DNA from: Vibrio sp. Hep-1b-8
Lineage (GTDB): Bacteria; Pseudomonadota; Gammaproteobacteria; Enterobacterales; Vibrionaceae
Reading direction: 5' to 3'
Assembly (NCBI RefSeq): GCF_006124995.1
Contig: NZ_QEWN01000142.1
Location: 1-64,000, forward strand
DNA: 64,000 nucleotides
Of the stretch, positions 8,824-17,277 are shown one piece after another. The number at the start of each line of letters is the position of its first letter. The stretch's first letter is position 1. The position numbers and the translations under genes were made by a program. The notes beneath the pieces are model-generated. The model had not been told where the DNA came from and ran no database searches. It saw nothing but the letters and a program-made list of their open reading frames with translations.

Positions 8824-8844
8824 CCTTGAAATCCTTTACTTATG

Positions 8845-9192
8845 TTATGAAAAAATAGCGGCGTACTGGTCGGCTTTAAAACCTAGGTGGTAGGTATCAT
8901 TGGCAACCAGAATAGGGCGCTTGATCATTGCTGGTTGTTCTACCAACAGTTCAATCGCACTGTTTTGGTCAAGATTGTCTTTTTGCTCTTGAGAGAGTTG
9001 GCGAAAGGTTGTGCCGCGTTTATTGACGACGTTCTCCCAGCCAAGTTGCTGACAAAATGCCTCAACCATCGCTTTGTCGATACCTTGTTTGCGGTAATCG
9101 TGAAAATTGTATTCCACTCCCTCTGCCTCAAGCCATTTTTTTGCTTTTTTGATGGTGTCGCAGTTAGGGATGCCATACATGGTGATTGTCAT
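8845..9192 (-). CDS. ArsC/Spx-family reductase-like protein (YffB type)
   Basis: The 115-residue protein has a thioredoxin-like ArsC/Spx fold: YGIPNCDTIKKAKKWLE at the N-terminus holds the single redox Cys, and IKRPILV supplies the conserved Arg-Pro of the family. It matches the YffB-type proteins found next to dapE in enterobacteria and Vibrio. YffB has been linked to glutathione-dependent thiol chemistry, but the physiological substrate is not known. It precedes dapE by 21 bp and is probably the first gene of that operon. Confidence 0.88.
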   Translation of the reverse strand: MTITMYGIPNCDTIKKAKKWLEAEGVEYNFHDYRKQGIDKAMVEAFCQQLGWENVVNKRGTTFRQLSQEQKDNLDQNSAIELLVEQPAMIKRPILVANDTYHLGFKADQYAAIFS

Positions 9193-9396
9193 ACTAGAAC
9201 CTTCGAAAGTGACTTTTTTAATATGTTTTCTGCATCCTAGCAGGAACTACACAGCGAGACAAAAGTGTGATGGATATATTTCATTGAGCTAAAAAAAGAT
9301 GTTTCAAACGATGACGATCGTAGAGTTTTTGATCGAACGCAACACACGCCGAGACAAAACAGAAATAATGACTCTAGAAATTTATAGGAGGTATCA

Positions 9397-9684
9397 ATGG
9401 AATTGAGTCCTGTCTTTGCAAGGCGCTTGTATCTTGCACTGCTTGTTGAAAACTTAGAGCGCCCAAATGTGCCCAAGCTGATTGAGCAAACAGGCTGGCC
9501 GCGTCGTACCATTCAAGACGTGATTAAAGCATTACCGGGGATTGGCATTGAGCTGATGTTTGTCCAAGATGGCAGGCGTCACAACGATGGTTATTATCAA
9601 CTATCGGATTGGGGACCGTTCGATAGCCAATGGGTTACCGATCGAAGATCGGATATTGCCGCCAGTTTAGGTTTTAGTGCTTAA
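9397..9684 (+). CDS. Small winged-helix/HTH DNA-binding protein
   Basis: The 95-residue protein contains a helix-turn-helix in its first half (VPKLIEQTGWPRRTIQDVIKAL) followed by a wing-like segment (ELMFVQDGRRHNDGYYQL). This organisation is that of small winged-helix regulators conserved in Vibrionaceae. A strong TAGGAGG ribosome-binding site precedes the ATG. It stands alone, divergent from the ArsC-like gene and followed by its own terminator. Its targets are unknown. Confidence 0.75.
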   Translation: MELSPVFARRLYLALLVENLERPNVPKLIEQTGWPRRTIQDVIKALPGIGIELMFVQDGRRHNDGYYQLSDWGPFDSQWVTDRRSDIAASLGFSA

Positions 9685-9696
9685 ACGAGGATCATC

Positions 9697-9726
9697 AACC
9701 TAGCGAGTTAATCGCTAGGTTTTTTT
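9697..9726. terminator. Bidirectional terminator after HTH gene
   Basis: Perfect 10-bp stem AACCTAGCGA / TCGCTAGGTT with a 5-base loop, followed by a T run. It touches the stop of the convergent DUF2956 gene at 9725. Confidence 0.85.
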
Positions 9727-10060
9727 ATTTCTGAGTAATATAAATAAAGAATCCTATCCAACTTACGATGAGTAATAACCACGGAAGTATTGATGATTTA
9801 GCCGAAACAGGTTCTTGATCCCGTTGTGGCAATGGCTCTGATTGCTGAGTCGGTTGCTTGGCTTTCTGAACTCTTTTCTTCGCCTTATCTGCCTGACGAG
9901 AACGCTCTTTTTGTTGCTTTTTATACTGCGCAATGCCTTTCTCGATCCCTTGAGCAATCAGTTTAGTTTGCTCTTTGGTTTGACCGGGCTTTTGCGTAGC
10001 CTTGGCAATTTTCATTGCATCTTGTTGTGTTTCCGGAGAGGGAGCAACTTTGTTTTTCAT
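9725..10060 (-). CDS. DUF2956 family protein
   Basis: A 111-residue, very basic and Gln/Lys-rich protein (KKQQKERSRQADKAKKR) with a single hydrophobic C-terminal segment (ILPWLLLIVSWIGFFIYIT). It is therefore probably tail-anchored in the inner membrane with the charged part in the cytoplasm. Composition, length and neighbourhood match the DUF2956 family of Vibrio and Shewanella. No catalytic motif is visible. Function unknown. Confidence 0.8.
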   Translation of the reverse strand: MKNKVAPSPETQQDAMKIAKATQKPGQTKEQTKLIAQGIEKGIAQYKKQQKERSRQADKAKKRVQKAKQPTQQSEPLPQRDQEPVSAKSSILPWLLLIVSWIGFFIYITQK

Positions 10061-10117
10061 GTTGATAGGTCTAGCTAGATCAAAGATGCAGATATCCTAA
10101 CACGTTATAGTTATCAA

Positions 10118-10669
10118 ATGATGATCAAAAGCTTGGGTATGCCAATGAAACGAACCTTGATTGCGAGTTTAATGCTGGCAATACCTTTGTCTTTGTGGTG
10201 GCAGGGAGACAAACCATCCCCCTATGAGCCGATCGAACAAATCACTTCCTCTGATTGGATGAGCTCATTGCAGCAGCAGCTCAAGCAAGATCCCAACCAA
10301 GCTGAATTGTGGTTCCAGCTTGGTCATGGTTATATGAATAAGCAGGAGTTTCTATCCGCTCTTACCTGCTTTGACTACACGATACGGCTAAGCGACACAC
10401 CGTCAGCGAGTCAGTTAGCAGCCAAAGCCAGTGCGCTTTATTATTTAGAAAAACAAGTGATGACTGACGAAGTGGATGCTTTGCTTGCTCAGGCCCTAAA
10501 CCTTGAACCCAACAATCTCACAGCATTAGCTCTGATGGCGGGCGACCACTTTATTAGTTTGCGTTATCAACAAGCGATCGATATTTGGACACAAATGCTG
10601 GATTCTAACAGCACAGATTTAGATCGTGTGTCGATTATTCACTCTTTGAACCAAGTGAAAGGCTTATAA
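10118..10669 (+). CDS. TPR protein, NrfG/CcmI-like cytochrome c maturation helper
   Basis: The protein (up to 183 residues) begins with a signal anchor (RTLIASLMLAIPLSLWW) and carries at least three tetratricopeptide repeats (NQAELWFQLGHGYMNKQEFL, a central repeat, and NNLTALALMAGDHFISLRYQ). This is the build of NrfG, which presents apocytochrome to the NrfEF heme lyase. It lies convergent to nrfA rather than at the end of the nrfBCDE operon, so the NrfG assignment rests on architecture and proximity. Several in-frame ATGs (10118, 10121, 10139, 10145) are possible. The one at 10145 gives MKRTLIASL, a normal signal-peptide start, and may be the true start. Confidence 0.7.
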   Translation: MMIKSLGMPMKRTLIASLMLAIPLSLWWQGDKPSPYEPIEQITSSDWMSSLQQQLKQDPNQAELWFQLGHGYMNKQEFLSALTCFDYTIRLSDTPSASQLAAKASALYYLEKQVMTDEVDALLAQALNLEPNNLTALALMAGDHFISLRYQQAIDIWTQMLDSNSTDLDRVSIIHSLNQVKGL

Positions 10670-10696
10670 AAAACCGGCGTATTTCGCCGGTTTTTT
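10668..10696. terminator. Bidirectional terminator between TPR gene and nrfA
   Basis: Stem ACCGGCG / CGCCGGT, extended by A and T runs, with a TATTT loop. It lies between the convergent stops of the TPR gene and nrfA. Confidence 0.9.
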
Positions 10697-10711
10697 ATTC
10701 TTATACTTTAG

Positions 10712-12139
10712 TTAGTATTTTGATTCTCGGGCTTTTGCCGCTTTTTCCCAGTCTGGAACGACGGTTTTGAGGAAGTTTTCTTTCTCAGCGTTCATCTTAT
10801 CCATATCCATACCAAGTGCTTTTTGAGCAGCCGCTTTAGTTGAAATGTCGGGGAGTTCAACGGGTTCTGTGATGCCTTTCTTCGCTAGAAGACGGACGAT
10901 TTTAGTACGAGCATCCGCAGCGCGGTCTACCGCAGTACCGAGTACTTCAAGTGCCACTTCAGGTGCATGCATATGAACACCGTGAGAGGCGATAGCGTAG
11001 TCCCAGCGCCACTGAGCATGACGGATGTCTTGAAGGATGTCTTTCATTTCCTCTTCGGTTGCACCGGCATCCCACGCAGCACCTGCTTCAAAGTGAGCCG
11101 CGACAATTTGTTTCTCGGCAGTCAGTTTCATGTTTAGTACTTGAGCCTTACGGGTTGAAACGATGTCACGTAGCTGATCTTTAGACTGAGTGTGGCAGTT
11201 TGCACAGGTATCTTCGAAGCGGTCAAATGGGTTACCGACTTTGTGGTCTGTGTAGACGGTACCGTCTTCCTTGGTCACTTTAGGCATATGACAGTCGACA
11301 CAAGCGACTTTGTTCTTACCGTGAATACCGTCGCGCCAAGTTTCGTAACCTGGGTGCTGCGCTTTCAGCATTGGGGCTTTAGATACTTTGTGTGTCCAGT
11401 CTTTAAAGCCAAGTGCGTCGTAGTACTCTTCCATTTCGCCAACAGTGGTGCCGCGATCCCATGGGAACTTCACAGACTTGTTAGGGCCAGTAAAGTAGTA
11501 CTCTACGTGACACTGTCCACATACCGAAGCTTGCTGATCGAGGCGAGACTGTTTTTCAAACGGTTTATCGATGGCCTGAAATGCACGTTCAACATATGGT
11601 TTGGCTAATGCAAGCGCAGGTTCACCATTTTTGAACGCTTCGCTACGAGTGTCGTGACAGTCGGCACAACCAATTGGGTTAGCAATCTGATCACCTAGTC
11701 GAGCCCATTTGCCTTCGAAGTAGCCATCTTCACCACGCTCGTCAATCACACGACCGACGTCAGGGCTTTTACAGCTCCAACATGCCATTGGCATTGGACC
11801 GGAGTTTTCGTCTTGTGGCGCACCCGTACGCAGAGTCTGACGAACATCGTCTAATGCGTAAAAGTGACCACGAGCTTTGTTGTAATCTTTAGCAAAGCCA
11901 TAACCAGCCCACATGATAACCATGTTGGGATCTTCTGCTAGCGCGTCTTCAATATGTTCACTTTCTGACGTCGCTTTCCAAGACTCGTACTGGTCTGGGT
12001 GCTGTTGTTGGTAGGCGTCATTACGAGGATCAATTAAGCCTTTTTCGTCGGACGCAGCAAAGCTAGTGACGCTCATTAGTGAGCTAACCACAATTGCTAA
12101 TGCTGCAGCGGATTTTGGTATCCAATGCAATTTATTCAC
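10712..12139 (-). CDS. nrfA: Ammonia-forming cytochrome c nitrite reductase NrfA
   Basis: NrfA is the periplasmic pentaheme enzyme that reduces nitrite to ammonium with six electrons. Five heme sites are visible in order: CWSCK (the lysine-ligated catalytic heme that defines NrfA), CADCH, CGQCH, CVDCH and CANCH. The best start is the GTG at 12137-12139, preceded by GGAGAT with good spacing. It gives 475 residues with a clean signal peptide (AAALAIVVSSLMSVTSFAAS), close to the 478 of E. coli. The open frame extends upstream to 12283, but that stretch lies in the control region. It is transcribed away from nrfBCDE and is monocistronic here. Confidence 0.97.
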   Translation of the reverse strand: MNKLHWIPKSAAALAIVVSSLMSVTSFAASDEKGLIDPRNDAYQQQHPDQYESWKATSESEHIEDALAEDPNMVIMWAGYGFAKDYNKARGHFYALDDVRQTLRTGAPQDENSGPMPMACWSCKSPDVGRVIDERGEDGYFEGKWARLGDQIANPIGCADCHDTRSEAFKNGEPALALAKPYVERAFQAIDKPFEKQSRLDQQASVCGQCHVEYYFTGPNKSVKFPWDRGTTVGEMEEYYDALGFKDWTHKVSKAPMLKAQHPGYETWRDGIHGKNKVACVDCHMPKVTKEDGTVYTDHKVGNPFDRFEDTCANCHTQSKDQLRDIVSTRKAQVLNMKLTAEKQIVAAHFEAGAAWDAGATEEEMKDILQDIRHAQWRWDYAIASHGVHMHAPEVALEVLGTAVDRAADARTKIVRLLAKKGITEPVELPDISTKAAAQKALGMDMDKMNAEKENFLKTVVPDWEKAAKARESKY

Positions 12140-12269
12140 AGTGCTATCTCCGTATTCTGTTTTTATTAGCAGCGTTGTGAACTGGCTATATTCCAAACTA
12201 AGAACTGGAGAAACTGAAATACATTGTAATAAACAGAAATAAATTAAATAACTTATTAATAATCCATCA

Positions 12270-12283
12270 TTGTTCAAGATCAA
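12270..12283. promoter_or_regulatory. FNR-like dyad upstream of nrfA
   Basis: TTGTT-CAAG-ATCAA differs from the FNR consensus TTGAT-N4-ATCAA at one base. It lies about 130 bp before the nrfA GTG. If it sits near -41.5, transcription would start around 12235, where an AT-rich stretch could serve as the -10. The match is visible; function is inferred from known nrf control in E. coli. Confidence 0.6.
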
Positions 12284-12292
12284 TTTTGGACA

Positions 12293-12306
12293 GTGATCCA
12301 GTTCAA
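12293..12306. promoter_or_regulatory. Weaker FNR-like dyad in nrf control region
   Basis: GTGAT-CCAG-TTCAA has two mismatches to the FNR consensus. A close relative occurs about 118 bp away at 12411-12424. Confidence 0.35.
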
Positions 12307-12319
12307 ATTAGTGTTTCTA

Positions 12320-12335
12320 TACCTCTTTGGAGGTA
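12320..12335. promoter_or_regulatory. NarP/NarL-type 7-2-7 site, nrf control region
   Basis: TACCTCT-TT-GGAGGTA matches the inverted heptamer arrangement TACYNMT-N2-AKNRGTA preferred by NarP, with one mismatch in the second half. It lies between nrfA and nrfB, which suggests nitrate/nitrite control. Confidence 0.5.
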
Positions 12336-12410
12336 TTTGTTTGGTTGTCATTTACTTAATGAAACTTATTATCATCAATAACTTAGTGCGGGTTGGTGAA
12401 AAACTATTCG

Positions 12411-12424
12411 GTGATTCAGATCGA
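12411..12424. promoter_or_regulatory. FNR-like dyad upstream of nrfB
   Basis: GTGAT-TCAG-ATCGA has two mismatches to TTGAT-N4-ATCAA and lies about 190 bp before nrfB. It resembles the site at 12293 in both sequence and flanks. Confidence 0.4.
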
Positions 12425-12442
12425 ATTTTGAACAGTTTAATG

Positions 12443-12457
12443 TACCTCTTTAGGGTA
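12443..12457. promoter_or_regulatory. NarP-like heptamer pair upstream of nrfB
   Basis: TACCTCT followed by one base and TAGGGTA. The first heptamer is perfect for TACYNMT; the second is degraded. It is a second copy of the element at 12320-12335. Confidence 0.35.
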
Positions 12458-12615
12458 GGAGGAGTACTATATTCTTAATAGCGTTGTGGCTTATCCAAAA
12501 TAAGAATTGATCTCATTCGGTGTATTTTTATCGCACATCGAAAGACTTTAATTTTAAACCGTATATCAACTTATTGTTTAATCAGTAAATGGTACGGGAA
12601 TAAGGAAAGGATAAT

Positions 12616-13203
12616 ATGGGCAATATAAAGTTGGCCATAGTCATAATGCTTAAGTCCCTTCTAGCATTTTGCCTCTATGGTTATTCTCTTCATGCCGTTG
12701 CCGACACTTCAACTGTGCAGTCTGAAGGAACATCAGCACGTCATGAAGTCACGCTTATCCGTGACAAAGATTACAAGTGTATTCAATGTCATAAGGATTC
12801 TAAACAAACACTCGCGGGTTCTCATGGCGAAGACGCACTTAAAATACTGGGTCGAGAAGTCAACTGTACTGAGTGCCACAACAATATAGGACCAGACCAC
12901 CGAGAGGGTGCGCCGCAAGTTACTAAATATTCTAGTGCTCAATCTGCATCGGGAACCGATAAAGTCTTCCTTGATCCACAACAGATTCTTAAAGCCAATA
13001 GTCAGTGCGCCGATTGTCACACACCAGAAAAACTGCGTGATAACAGCTGGACTCATGATGTTCATGCAAAAAATCTCACCTGTTCAAATTGTCATGATGT
13101 TCATGCAAACAAAACTAAAGTGTTGGCTCTTGAGAAGAAAGAGCGCATCAAGCTTTGTGTGGATTGTCACGCCGATTTTAACCAGTTGAAGAAGGAGAAG
13201 TAG
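12616..13203 (+). CDS. nrfB: Pentaheme c-type cytochrome NrfB
   Basis: NrfB is the periplasmic electron donor to NrfA. The 195-residue protein has a signal peptide (IVIMLKSLLAFCLYGYSLHAVA) and five CxxCH heme sites: CIQCH, CTECH, CADCH, CSNCH and CVDCH. An AAGGA ribosome-binding site precedes the ATG. It is the first gene of an apparent operon nrfBCDE-dsbE-like-nrfF with gaps of 1-2 bp or overlaps, driven from the control region shared with nrfA. Confidence 0.95.
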   Translation: MGNIKLAIVIMLKSLLAFCLYGYSLHAVADTSTVQSEGTSARHEVTLIRDKDYKCIQCHKDSKQTLAGSHGEDALKILGREVNCTECHNNIGPDHREGAPQVTKYSSAQSASGTDKVFLDPQQILKANSQCADCHTPEKLRDNSWTHDVHAKNLTCSNCHDVHANKTKVLALEKKERIKLCVDCHADFNQLKKEK

Positions 13204-13204
13204 T

Positions 13205-13891
13205 ATGAGTTGTTCTAGACGAAACTTCTTAACCGGCGCAGGTGCTGTGATCTTCACTACAGGTGTGGCAGGAACCGCGGTGTTCAATAGCCGAAAAACG
13301 TTGGCGAATGTTGAGCAGGATGGCAACAAGTTATACGGCATGATTCACGATGAAACCGCTTGTATCGGTTGTACTGCGTGTACCGAAGCGTGTCGTGAAG
13401 TAAACAAAGTTCCGGAAGGTGTATCTCGCCTTGAGATTATTCGCAGTGAACCACAGGGTGAGTTTCCTGATGTTGATTACCGTTTTACTCGCAAATCTTG
13501 TCAACATTGTGAAAACCCACCGTGTGTTTATGTTTGTCCAACTGGGGCGGCATACAAAGATGAGAAGACTGGCATTGTTGATGTACACAAAGAGAAGTGT
13601 GTCGGTTGTGGCTACTGCTTAGCGGCCTGTCCTTATCAAGTTCGCTTCTTTAATCCTGTCGACCATTCCGCTGACAAGTGTAACTTCTGTCGTGACACAA
13701 ACTTAGCACAAGGCAAGCTTCCTGCTTGTGTTGAGTCTTGCCCGACGCAGGCGTTGACCTTTGGTGATCTCAATGATCCAAACAGTGAGATAAATCAGGT
13801 ATTGAACAGTGAAGTTGTGTACCGCGACAAGGTACATCTTGGCACTAAGCCTAAGCTATACAAAGTGCCTCACCAGAAAGGGGAGATCTGA
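13205..13891 (+). CDS. nrfC: 4Fe-4S ferredoxin-type subunit NrfC
   Basis: NrfC carries electrons from the quinol-oxidising NrfD to NrfB. The 228-residue protein begins with a twin-arginine signal (SRRNFLTGAGAV), so it is probably exported folded by the Tat system. Four iron-sulfur motifs are visible: CIGCTACTEAC, CQHCENPPCVYVCP, CVGCGYCLAACP, and CNFC with CVESCP. Length and cysteine layout match the DmsB/NrfC family. It starts two bases after the nrfB stop codon and is followed after 2 bp by nrfD. Confidence 0.96.
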   Translation: MSCSRRNFLTGAGAVIFTTGVAGTAVFNSRKTLANVEQDGNKLYGMIHDETACIGCTACTEACREVNKVPEGVSRLEIIRSEPQGEFPDVDYRFTRKSCQHCENPPCVYVCPTGAAYKDEKTGIVDVHKEKCVGCGYCLAACPYQVRFFNPVDHSADKCNFCRDTNLAQGKLPACVESCPTQALTFGDLNDPNSEINQVLNSEVVYRDKVHLGTKPKLYKVPHQKGEI

Positions 13892-13893
13892 TA

Positions 13894-14865
13894 ATGAATG
13901 GTTTTGAAAGTGCATTCCACTTTGACTCTCTGGTTTGGGATTGGATCATCGCAATCTATCTATTCCTCGCTGGTATGTCTGCTGGTGCGGTGATGATTTC
14001 GCTTTATCTAAAACGTAAAGTGATCGAAGGCGATCCGGCTAATAATGGCATTATCAAGGCGATGGCTTGGCTGGCACCATTTGGCATTATCTCGGGACTG
14101 ACAATTTTGATTTTCCACTTAACCAAGCCTTTGTCGTTTTGGAAAATCATGATTTTCTACAACCCAAGTTCGGTAATGTCGATGGGTGTAATTCTCTTCC
14201 AGGTCTACATGATCGTATTGTTCATTTGGATTGGGATCATATTCCGTCACCAAGTTATCCAATTCTGTGATGGTAAGCTGCCGAGTAAATTGCTTGATTT
14301 TGCCGATGGCTTCTTGATTAAATCAGGTAAGTTCTCTAACGCTATTGAGCTATTTTTGGGCTTCCTAGCGATTGTTCTAGCGGCGTATACAGGCTTCCTG
14401 TTGTCTGCTCTGAAAACCTATCCAATGCTTAATAACCCTGTGTTGCCGATACTGTTCTTGTTCTCAAGTCTGTCATCTGGTGCTGCGGCGTGTTTGATGT
14501 TTGGCATCTTAGTCTTTAAAGAGTCTGCAACAAGCCCAAGTGTTTCGTGGGTACATAGCTTTGAGCGTCCCGTTGTGATGTTTGAGCTTTTTGTACTGGT
14601 TACTTTCTTTACTGGCCTAATTTTTAGTGGTGGCCAAAATGAAGTAGCGGCTTGGAATGCAATTGGTGGCGGTTTTTGGTCTAACTGGTTCTGGTTTGGT
14701 GTCGTGCTGATTGGTATGGTACTGCCGCTAACCCTTAATGCGGTGATACCAAAAGAAACACGTCACAATGGTGGTTATATCCTGATGGTAACAACATTGA
14801 GTTTGGTTGGCGTACTGATGTTACGTACGTTTATTCTCTATGCTGGTCAAATGACGGTTGTATAA
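13894..14865 (+). CDS. nrfD: Membrane quinol-oxidising subunit NrfD
   Basis: The 323-residue polytopic protein has about eight hydrophobic helices (for example WIIAIYLFLAGMSAGAVMISLYL and WFWFGVVLIGMVLPLTL), as in the NrfD/PsrC family. It is thought to take electrons from menaquinol and pass them to NrfC. It sits between nrfC and nrfE with 2-bp gaps, fitting translational coupling within the nrf operon. Confidence 0.95.
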   Translation: MNGFESAFHFDSLVWDWIIAIYLFLAGMSAGAVMISLYLKRKVIEGDPANNGIIKAMAWLAPFGIISGLTILIFHLTKPLSFWKIMIFYNPSSVMSMGVILFQVYMIVLFIWIGIIFRHQVIQFCDGKLPSKLLDFADGFLIKSGKFSNAIELFLGFLAIVLAAYTGFLLSALKTYPMLNNPVLPILFLFSSLSSGAAACLMFGILVFKESATSPSVSWVHSFERPVVMFELFVLVTFFTGLIFSGGQNEVAAWNAIGGGFWSNWFWFGVVLIGMVLPLTLNAVIPKETRHNGGYILMVTTLSLVGVLMLRTFILYAGQMTVV

Positions 14866-14867
14866 AT

Positions 14868-16763
14868 ATGGTAGGAGAGTTGGGCCATTTGGCACTGGTT
14901 TTGGTAACGCTTTCCAGTACGGCAGCTAGTGTTCAATATGCATTGCAAAAGTGGCTTCGCCATGGCAACACACTCTCTTTATCATTCCTTGCAAGGTTCA
15001 ATGGCGTGGCTGCGTCATTGAGCCTTGTTTTGTTAGCTTACTTATTTATTAGCGACCAGTTTCAGTTTCAGTATGTCGCGTCTCACTCAAATACCGCGCT
15101 CCCGCAGTTTTTCAAGGTTGCGGCGGTTTGGGGTGGTCATGAAGGGTCAATGCTGTTCTGGGTGTTCACCCTAGCGGTATGGGCTGGCTGTATTTCATTT
15201 ATTCGTTCTGCACCCCATGCGTATTTACAGGATGTACTGTGGATTATGGGGTTGTTTGTTGCCGCTTTTGGTTGGTTTACTCTGATAGCGTCTAACCCAT
15301 TTAGCTATGCGGAGAACTGGCTTGAACAGGGACGAGATTTAAACCCAATGCTGCAAGATGTTGGGCTTATTTTTCATCCTCCTTTGCTCTATTTAGGCTA
15401 TATCGGATTTTCGACGGTTCTAGCGTTTGCGCTTGCCGCTTTGATGCAGCCAAGCTTTTTCCAAAACTGGGTTGAGTTGGCAAAACCTTGGCTTATCTCA
15501 GCGTGGGCATTTTTAACCCTTGGCATTGTGGTCGGCTCTTGGTGGGCTTATAACGAATTGGGGTGGGGCGGCTGGTGGTTCTGGGATCCCGTCGAAAATG
15601 CCTCTCTACTGCCATGGTTAACTGGGACTGGATTGCTCCATGCTATGTTAGCGGCGCGTCGTTATGAGCAGCAGAAACGAGCCGCCTTGATTCTTGCGCT
15701 TATCACTTTTAGTCTCAGTATCCTCGGAACCTTTATTGTTCGTTCTGGTGTACTGACGTCTGTTCATGCATTCGCTGTCGATCCGAGTAAAGGTATCGCT
15801 TTACTGGCTATTTTGGCTGTGACATTAATTTGCTCATTCTCACTGCTGTTTGAACGCGGCGAGGTGGTCAAAAGCAAAACTATCAAAGCGATATTCAGTC
15901 GTAGTTACTTGGCTACTGCCTCGGTAGGGTTGTTAGCTGTCGCAAGTTTCACCGTGTTTCTCGGCACCTTTTACCCAATGATTTATGAGTTGATTGGCTT
16001 AGGTTCCGTTTCGGTAGGTGCACCTTATTTTAATACTTTATTTCTCCCACTGACGGTCATTGCATTGTTGCTCATGGGTTTTGTTCCGCTTTTGAAATGG
16101 CATCATGGTGCCTACTACTCTGTTACTCAGTTGCTGTTAATGCTGACCGGGGCAATGTTGGTTGGCTGTGTGGCGTATTGGGTGCAGGTTGATCAACCTT
16201 CACCTTTACTGTTGATTATATGGGGACTTGGCGTTTGGGTCGTATTGAGTCATGTGCTTTTTTGGCTGCAACAATCTCGCAGCCTATTTATGGTACTTGC
16301 CCATATCGGACTTGCGATAAGTGCGGTCGGCGCGGTCATGAATGCCGAGCACTCCTATCAAGCGAGTTTTAAGATGGCGGATGGTTCATCAATAACATTT
16401 TCCGATTGGAAGGTTGATTACATTGAGACTCGTTGGGCTATTGGCCCCAATTATACGGCGGAGCAAGCATGGTTGCGCTTTTCTAATCAGGACAACAGCT
16501 TCGATTTGATTCCGGAGCGTCGCCATTATCCCGTGCGCGTAATGAATATGAGTGAGCCCGCTATTCGGTCTTTTTGGTATGGCGACTACTATGTTACGCT
16601 CGGTAGCAAAGTAGATTCTCGCGCCTATGCGGTGAAAATTCAGTACAAAGCTTACATTGGTTGGATATGGGGTGGGGCTTTGGTGGCAATGTGGGGGGCG
16701 GTTTTCCCACTGTTATCTCTAAGACGCAAAGAGGCAGTACATGGCGTTATCAAGCAGGCATAA
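14868..16763 (+). CDS. nrfE: Heme lyase subunit NrfE (CcmF family)
   Basis: NrfE is the CcmF-like membrane protein that, with NrfF and NrfG, attaches heme to the unusual CWSCK site of NrfA. The 631-residue protein has many membrane helices and the WWD-type heme-handling motif WGGWWFWDPVENASLLPW. Conserved periplasmic histidines occur around HPPLLYLGY and HAFAVDP. Its end overlaps the next gene by 23 bp. The nearby CWSCK in nrfA explains why a dedicated lyase is encoded here. Confidence 0.95.
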   Translation: MVGELGHLALVLVTLSSTAASVQYALQKWLRHGNTLSLSFLARFNGVAASLSLVLLAYLFISDQFQFQYVASHSNTALPQFFKVAAVWGGHEGSMLFWVFTLAVWAGCISFIRSAPHAYLQDVLWIMGLFVAAFGWFTLIASNPFSYAENWLEQGRDLNPMLQDVGLIFHPPLLYLGYIGFSTVLAFALAALMQPSFFQNWVELAKPWLISAWAFLTLGIVVGSWWAYNELGWGGWWFWDPVENASLLPWLTGTGLLHAMLAARRYEQQKRAALILALITFSLSILGTFIVRSGVLTSVHAFAVDPSKGIALLAILAVTLICSFSLLFERGEVVKSKTIKAIFSRSYLATASVGLLAVASFTVFLGTFYPMIYELIGLGSVSVGAPYFNTLFLPLTVIALLLMGFVPLLKWHHGAYYSVTQLLLMLTGAMLVGCVAYWVQVDQPSPLLLIIWGLGVWVVLSHVLFWLQQSRSLFMVLAHIGLAISAVGAVMNAEHSYQASFKMADGSSITFSDWKVDYIETRWAIGPNYTAEQAWLRFSNQDNSFDLIPERRHYPVRVMNMSEPAIRSFWYGDYYVTLGSKVDSRAYAVKIQYKAYIGWIWGGALVAMWGAVFPLLSLRRKEAVHGVIKQA

Positions 16764-17277
16764 AATCGCCGTATTCATTGCAGTTTTAGCTGGTTTTATC
16801 GGCTTTCTTATCGCGGGGCTAAACTCGCAACAGCTTGGCTCACAAACCAGCCCTGTTGTACATGCGTTTCCCAGTATGCCAGTGGAACTGTTAATCAGTG
16901 AACAAATCAAACAGAGTCCTGAGCTGTTTAGTGACGAATATCAACTGGTGAATGTCTGGGCTTCATGGTGTGGGATATGTCGTCAAGAACATGACTATCT
17001 CAATCAGTTGCAAAAGCAAGGTGTACCGATTGTTGGGCTTAACTATCGAGACAATCGTTCGGGAGCCGTTAACTATCTGGCTCAACTCGGCAATCCATAC
17101 ACTGATGTTATTTTTGATCCAAAGGGAAAGTTATCCCTGGATCTTGGTGTGATAGGCACACCAGAGACGTACCTCGTCACACGCCGCGGTGAGATTGTTT
17201 ACAAGCATTCCGGACTATTAAGCGAACAAGCTTGGCGCAAACATTTTTTCCCTTATTTCGATCAGAGTAACCGTTAA
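16741..17277 (+). CDS. DsbE/CcmG-like thiol:disulfide interchange protein of the nrf cluster
   Basis: A 178-residue membrane-anchored thioredoxin-like protein. A signal anchor (IAVFIAVLAGFIGFLIAGL) is followed by the active site WASWCGICRQEH and the cis-Pro region GVIGTPETYLV. CcmG/DsbE proteins keep apocytochrome cysteines reduced for heme attachment. It lies between nrfE and nrfF, overlapping both (23 bp and 1 bp), so it presumably serves NrfA maturation. E. coli nrf lacks a gene here, but Pasteurellaceae and Vibrio have one. Confidence 0.9.
   Translation: MALSSRHKIAVFIAVLAGFIGFLIAGLNSQQLGSQTSPVVHAFPSMPVELLISEQIKQSPELFSDEYQLVNVWASWCGICRQEHDYLNQLQKQGVPIVGLNYRDNRSGAVNYLAQLGNPYTDVIFDPKGKLSLDLGVIGTPETYLVTRRGEIVYKHSGLLSEQAWRKHFFPYFDQSNR

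Larger units (their letters stand above)
12140..12615. other. nrfA-nrfB divergent control region
   Basis: This 476-bp stretch has no supported gene. A 61-codon open frame at 12293-12478 overlaps the regulatory sites and has no ribosome-binding site or recognisable features. The region holds three FNR-like dyads and two NarP-like heptamer pairs, listed separately. The element GTGATYCAG plus TACCTCTTT occurs twice in the same orientation, about 118-123 bp apart. Confidence 0.7.

Noticed and set aside
11192..11608. 138-codon open frame opposite nrfA
   Set aside because: It lies wholly within nrfA on the other strand and its Cys/Val/Phe-rich product is the complement of heme motifs.
12293..12478. 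61-codon open frame in the nrf control region
   Set aside because: It overlaps predicted regulatory sites, has no ribosome-binding site, and begins in the middle of an FNR-like dyad.
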